This document shows positions 59,651-64,000 of a DNA stretch of 64,000 nt, one piece after another. The notes under the pieces are model-generated. The model was not told the DNA's origin. It saw only the letters and a list, made by a program, of their open reading frames with translations, and did not search any database. Source of the DNA: Andrena cerasifolii (Eukaryota > Arthropoda > Insecta > Hymenoptera > Andrenidae). The stretch spans positions 3,224,001 to 3,288,000 of the forward strand of contig NC_135129.1 of assembly GCF_050908995.1 (NCBI RefSeq), read 5' to 3'. Every line of letters begins with the position of its first letter. The stretch's first letter is position 1. The translations under genes were made by a program, and so were the position numbers.

Positions 59651-61918
59651 ATTTCCAGCGTATATAAAAGAAACCTCAGTTTAACTTCATGCAACGAAAC
59701 TTCATTTAAATTTAATAATGCAAGCTTATCTTGTTCATTTGTATGGTTTTACTACACTGTGCCTGTAATTGTGTACGTACACTTGCTCATAATAATGAAC
59801 ATGCTATACATTTTAGTGTGCCCAGTTCCTAAAATATTAAGCGTGCGTATAAAGTTACTAATAAATGCATATATTTACCGAGCCCGCATTTTTATCCTCG
59901 CAATTTTGCAGTTTCCAATTTCACTCCGGAACAAAGGCGAGTAAATCCGATATACCTGCCCACTGGAGCCAGGCATTACAGAAGAATTTTAATACAGAAA
60001 AATGATTTGATAATCGTAGAACTAATTACCAATGTAAATATAATATATTATGCCTCGAAGAAGAAAACTTTTAGCTACTTCGTAGTTAAACAACATGTCC
60101 AGAAGGTATATAAATCCATTTAGAAGATGCTCTTGTACTCGTTTTCTGTCGGGGCATGGAAAAAGATTCAGAAAGATTTTCAACATTATTCCAGAGAACA
60201 CGATTCTCCCTCGTACCTCCTGTACCTTTTTATTTCTCTTTTGTTTCACTCGCCTAAGCTAGTTTAACCCTTCCAGTCCCAACGGTACCATTTGTCGCTG
60301 CGAAATTTATACGTCTTCGTGGAACAAGTCTCCCACGCAGAAATTCTATTTCAGTAAACATGACCTAAACCAATGCATCAATGCGTCCACTCTTCCCTGT
60401 TAAAAAAAAAGAAGAAACGAATCCCAAAACGAATTGGTTCCCCCAACGCAATGCATGCGGAGAATTTTTTATTTTTAGGAAAGATATTCATTAGGCATCT
60501 TTCAGACTTGAATGTCGCTTTGAGTTCTTTAAGAGGATCATAAATTCTTTCTCGTATAGTTCTGCAGCTGATAGAGAGAGAAGTTCGCAGACCTATTGTG
60601 GTATAATCTTGAAATAACCATTTAACTCAGCAAGAAAAGTTTAATTTATAAAAGCCAAGGTGAACTAATACGCGGAAGTCAATAAAAATTAATTAGAGTG
60701 AGAAAGCATTTTTTCTGTCGCAAAAATAAAAGCTTGCTGGACATAGTTGTAATTTAGACGTAAATTAGCTTCCCATGGTAATTATAGGTACTTTATTTTT
60801 ATTTTTTAATTATATATTACAACACGAAGCGTTTGCCATATTTCACCAAGCGCAGATACATGTATAAAAACTTTAAAAAATTACTCTGCACCGTCCTGAG
60901 TGAATTTATAAATTGTACTTACATGAAAAAAAATGTCTAACGTAGTTAATGAAGAACTGAATAAATTATAGCATCTTATTATATTCTAAAACGCTAAAAT
61001 ACCTCGCGCTTTTCTCCGTATTTAAACACCTGCCGTAATGTACAAAGATATTTTAAATTTCGTTGCGGGAGCTAAAGACACATTACCTTTCATGAAAGTT
61101 TCCTTTTTATTGCATGGCAAATCAAATACTGTTACTCGTGGTTGCGCGCAGCAGTTAACGTGGCCTCGGGTCACTATTGTTTCCCTCATTCATCTTCCAT
61201 GGAGTATTTATTTCCCTTCTTCAGCATTTATTCCTCATTCATTTCTGTCGGCCGACAAGCCCAAACAAAAGGGTGTTCTGATAATTTTTATACCGAGGTT
61301 ACTTAGCGGGTCTTCCCCCTTTGTAAAAGACGACGCGTATCTGGCTCGTTGGTTTTATTATGCTGTCTTTTATTTTATTCGTAGCAACACTGCGTAAATT
61401 ATCCGGTTCTGCTTGTATTCTTTATGCACGCTCTCTTAGGAGCGGCGGTCGAGAAGAATTCTCGTCCCCTTGGTAATAAGCGTAAGAAATAATTAAATTT
61501 AAGTTTTATTCTTTTAACTCTCCCAGGGTTTCATGGTCTCTGTGTCTTTATTCTGTCAATAATAGCAGGCTTTGTTGTTTTCGTGTAACTGTCTGGTTAA
61601 ATATTTAATTGATTAAATATTAATGTTTTGTTCTAATTTTAAGTGGCAATAATGGGTATTAATAATTCGGCATGCTCGAGAATTCACAGAAGTTACAAAA
61701 CTGTAGCAGAGCCGGGATTTATCTAATTGAATTAGTTATCTGTGTGAAAAGTCTAATGAATTTTTAAACAACAGTACATTTTAATCAATCGCGATACAAG
61801 ACTCCCAATAAAAGGTCGTTTATCTTTTATTAAAGGTACTAAATGATTAAAATAATACGAATCACTGCTATCCGATAGCTTAAACGACAGTAAAAAAATC
61901 ATTTCACACGTACAGATT
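59651..61918. other. non-coding stretch
   Basis: A 119-codon + strand frame at 61038-61397 has no recognisable motif. No RNA gene or clear repeat is seen. Confidence 0.45.
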
Positions 61919-62131
61919 CACTGCCGTTCGTTAGTATTAGGACACCTGCTATATTTCCACAGAATGTATTATTTTATGCAGATTCAATACTTTTTCACTG
62001 TTCTTGTTTTCTGGTTTTAATTTAAAATAGAAATAAAGTAAAATTTGTAAGAGTTCTTCAATAAATTTGCAACGCATTTCACAATTATTCTACTCAGAGT
62101 GGGTGTCCTAATACTTATGAACCAGCCAGTG
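61919..62131. mobile_element. Tc1/mariner-like short element
   Basis: The left end is CACTGCCGTTCG...TTAGTATTAGGACACC. The right end is its diverged inverse, GGTGTCCTAATACTTATGAA then CCAGCCAGTG, followed by TA. The TATTAGGACACC core is typical of Tc1-like termini. The interior is ~150 bp and non-coding. The left TA flank is not intact. Confidence 0.68.
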
Positions 62132-62133
62132 TA

Positions 62134-63621
62134 CCTATGCTTTTTATTCAAGAAACTTTCTATCATATTTCCACTTTCGAGTAACGCCTTCTCATTTGTA
62201 TTTATCTATTTGAAATTCCGAATAAAATTAGCAACAATAAAAATTCATTTCTTAACACGTATGATATTAAAATATTTTTTAAAAACTGTTATTACTCACT
62301 CGACTGGAATAAGTTCCCACCTGATTTCCTACAGTACGCGTGGCCCAATTTCTCCTGCGGATTTCTTCGTTGCCAGTTATTTGTTATTTCTTCAGATTTC
62401 TGGAAGCAGGGAAGTGCCTTTGATAAAAGCTTCTGAGAAGCAGCAGCTCCTTATTGAAGGTGGAAACAATTGTTACAGGAAAAGTTGTGCTATTTCAGAA
62501 GTTTGTACTTGCAGTGCAGTACGCAGAAACATTAAAGTATGGTGTTCAGGTGCGCGTTGCTGCTACGCTGGTGCATGTTTTGAAATAGAAATATAGTCGT
62601 AGAAATGTAAAACTCCCTAAACTGGCAGTACTTCCATCCAATAGCTTTCTCTATACATAGATACTCATTATATTCGTTTGGAAACGAACTATGATTCAGC
62701 TGAGCTTTTGGGCATTTTGTACACGCTTCGTACGATTAATTTGAAAATTATTTATAAGAGTTGTGGGAAATTAATAATAACAAAAATGGATGTTAAAAGG
62801 AATGCAGAAATATCACAATCAGTCATCAAATAAGATACTTGAAATTCGGTGACATCAATAGCTGTAATATTTCCTGCACGCGTTATCACGTTTCCTATTG
62901 AAATTCGATATTTTCATAATTCACGGCGGCATGACAAACAAGGGGGGAATAGATAATTAGAAATTAAAAGGGCATCTGCGTGGATGCAGTTCGATATTCA
63001 GTTTGTTTGACGTATCGCAACGACGCCACGACACCGTTCTGCTCTGTTAGCCAGCCGAATTAATCCGATTGTTCGTAATCGTTGGTAAAATGAATTAATC
63101 GATCTTCGTCGTGTGGCCGAGTACGAGACTGCCCCGATAAACTGCATGTGAATTCTGCAGTAGTTTGAGTCCCTGTGAAGGATTAGGTTTTTCAGTGCTC
63201 CGTGTGAAACTTATACACACGTCGAACACGTTCAAAGGATAAATCAAGGACTGTTGAAACTGGTAAGGGATTTATAAGCGACAAGGTCGTCTAAATATTT
63301 TAAGCTGGGTGCTCTTTTTATCAATAATAGCATCAGAGATTTTTAGAGACCTATATTTTCCGCTTCTTTCGAAATTGAGTTTGTCTAAGACTTTACAAGT
63401 TTTTAAGATATTTTGTATTATCCCGACTTCTAAGCTTATCATTAGAATATGATCTAATATTTTTTTTAGAGTTTTACACTCGATATCCACGTTTTGAGTT
63501 ACATTGCATGTAACGCTTAGGTTGATTGTACGATATTACGTTAACTTTTTTTATTGAAAAGTGTGTAATTATCAAAGATTTATGTTTCTTGAAATATTAT
63601 CACAAGTTATAAAATGTTCTT
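62134..63621. other. mostly non-coding stretch
   Basis: It includes a cysteine-rich open segment at 62396-62596 behind a splice-acceptor-like site (see findings). The rest shows no gene. Confidence 0.4.
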
Positions 63622-63649
63622 CATATATATATATATATATATATATGAA

Positions 63650-63697
<48 letters not shown>
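63620..63697. repeat. (TA)n microsatellite
   Basis: CTTCATATA...TATATGAAG (63620-63649) is itself palindromic and is followed by a further TA run to 63697. It is probably polymorphic. The 70-codon frame through it is an artefact. Confidence 0.9.
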
Positions 63698-63753
63698 TTT
63701 TTTGCTTTTAAACGTTTTTTTATTCGCGATTATATTAGTATCACATGAAATTC

Positions 63754-63930
63754 TACAACCTACTTACCATTAAGAAACATTTGAAATTTGACCACCCCCA
63801 TTGTAGAGAAATCAATTCGTGAAACCTACTTGCCACCAAGAAAAATTTCAAATTTAACCACCCCCATTTTAGAGAAATCAATTAAATCTAAATTAAATCA
63901 TGAAACCTGCTTACCCTCCAGAAAACAAGC
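63754..63930. repeat. short tandem repeat, unit 67-81 bp
   Basis: About 2.3 copies of a unit that begins AAACCTACTT and contains AATTT.ACCACCCCCATT and TAGAGAAATCAATT. Unit starts lie near 63756, 63822 and 63903. The second unit is lengthened by an extra AAATCTAAATTAAATCATG. No coding role is seen. Confidence 0.75.
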
Positions 63931-64000
63931 TTTTAGATTGTTTGTATTTGCAGGGGTAATAGCTCGAAATCGGGTTTCTTTAGGTTAGCCATTATTCATT

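Noticed and set aside
63754..63930. Short tandem units considered as a CRISPR-like array
   Set aside because: The units are contiguous, diverged and without unique spacers. The genome is eukaryotic.

Overview
The window looks like one piece of an insect nuclear genome. It is AT-rich and gene-poor, has GT-AG introns, and is packed with small non-autonomous DNA transposons. A hymenopteran is plausible, but nothing here proves the order. There are no bacterial features such as operons or Shine-Dalgarno sites, and no CRISPR arrays or rRNA.

Only one protein-coding gene is well supported. It is a three-exon gene on the + strand at 2526-5121 that encodes about 684 residues. Its splice phases match at both introns. 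The protein resembles the insect family that Pfam lists as DUF4781, whose function is unknown. A short hairpin-forming palindrome (2188-2349) lies just upstream of its start codon.

The remaining ~58 kb has no gene I can support. It is a patchwork of transposon remnants. (a) Seven ~400-bp foldback elements are bounded by TTAA and have nearly identical inverted arms (11.4, 16.1, 19.2, 30.9, 33.6, 36.2 and 41.5 kb). (b) Four hAT-type elements have exact 8-bp target duplications (6.4, 14.0, 24.2 and 43.2 kb), and a fifth probable one lies at 24.7 kb. (c) A second foldback family starts CAAGGGA and duplicates a TNA trinucleotide (9.1, 53.2 and 56.6 kb, with diverged relatives at 54.3 and 59.4 kb). 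(d) Two copies of a small Helitron-like element lie in opposite orientations (6.8 and 45.7 kb). (e) Two piggyBac-like elements are flanked by TTAA (8.8 and 51.7 kb). (f) A Tc1-like element lies at 61.9 kb. There are also several single foldbacks, TA microsatellites and tandem repeats, and one tRNA-like sequence on the - strand at 58.3 kb.

Between the repeats are several CpG- and GC-richer blocks (about 20.0, 25.1, 30.2, 34.6, 37.1, 46.8 and 51.1 kb). They hold no recognisable exon and could be promoters or enhancers, or spacers in large introns. The most unusual structure is the copy at 33.6-34.3 kb. There the whole foldback, including its normally single central loop, has become one large palindrome around a second, unrelated foldback.
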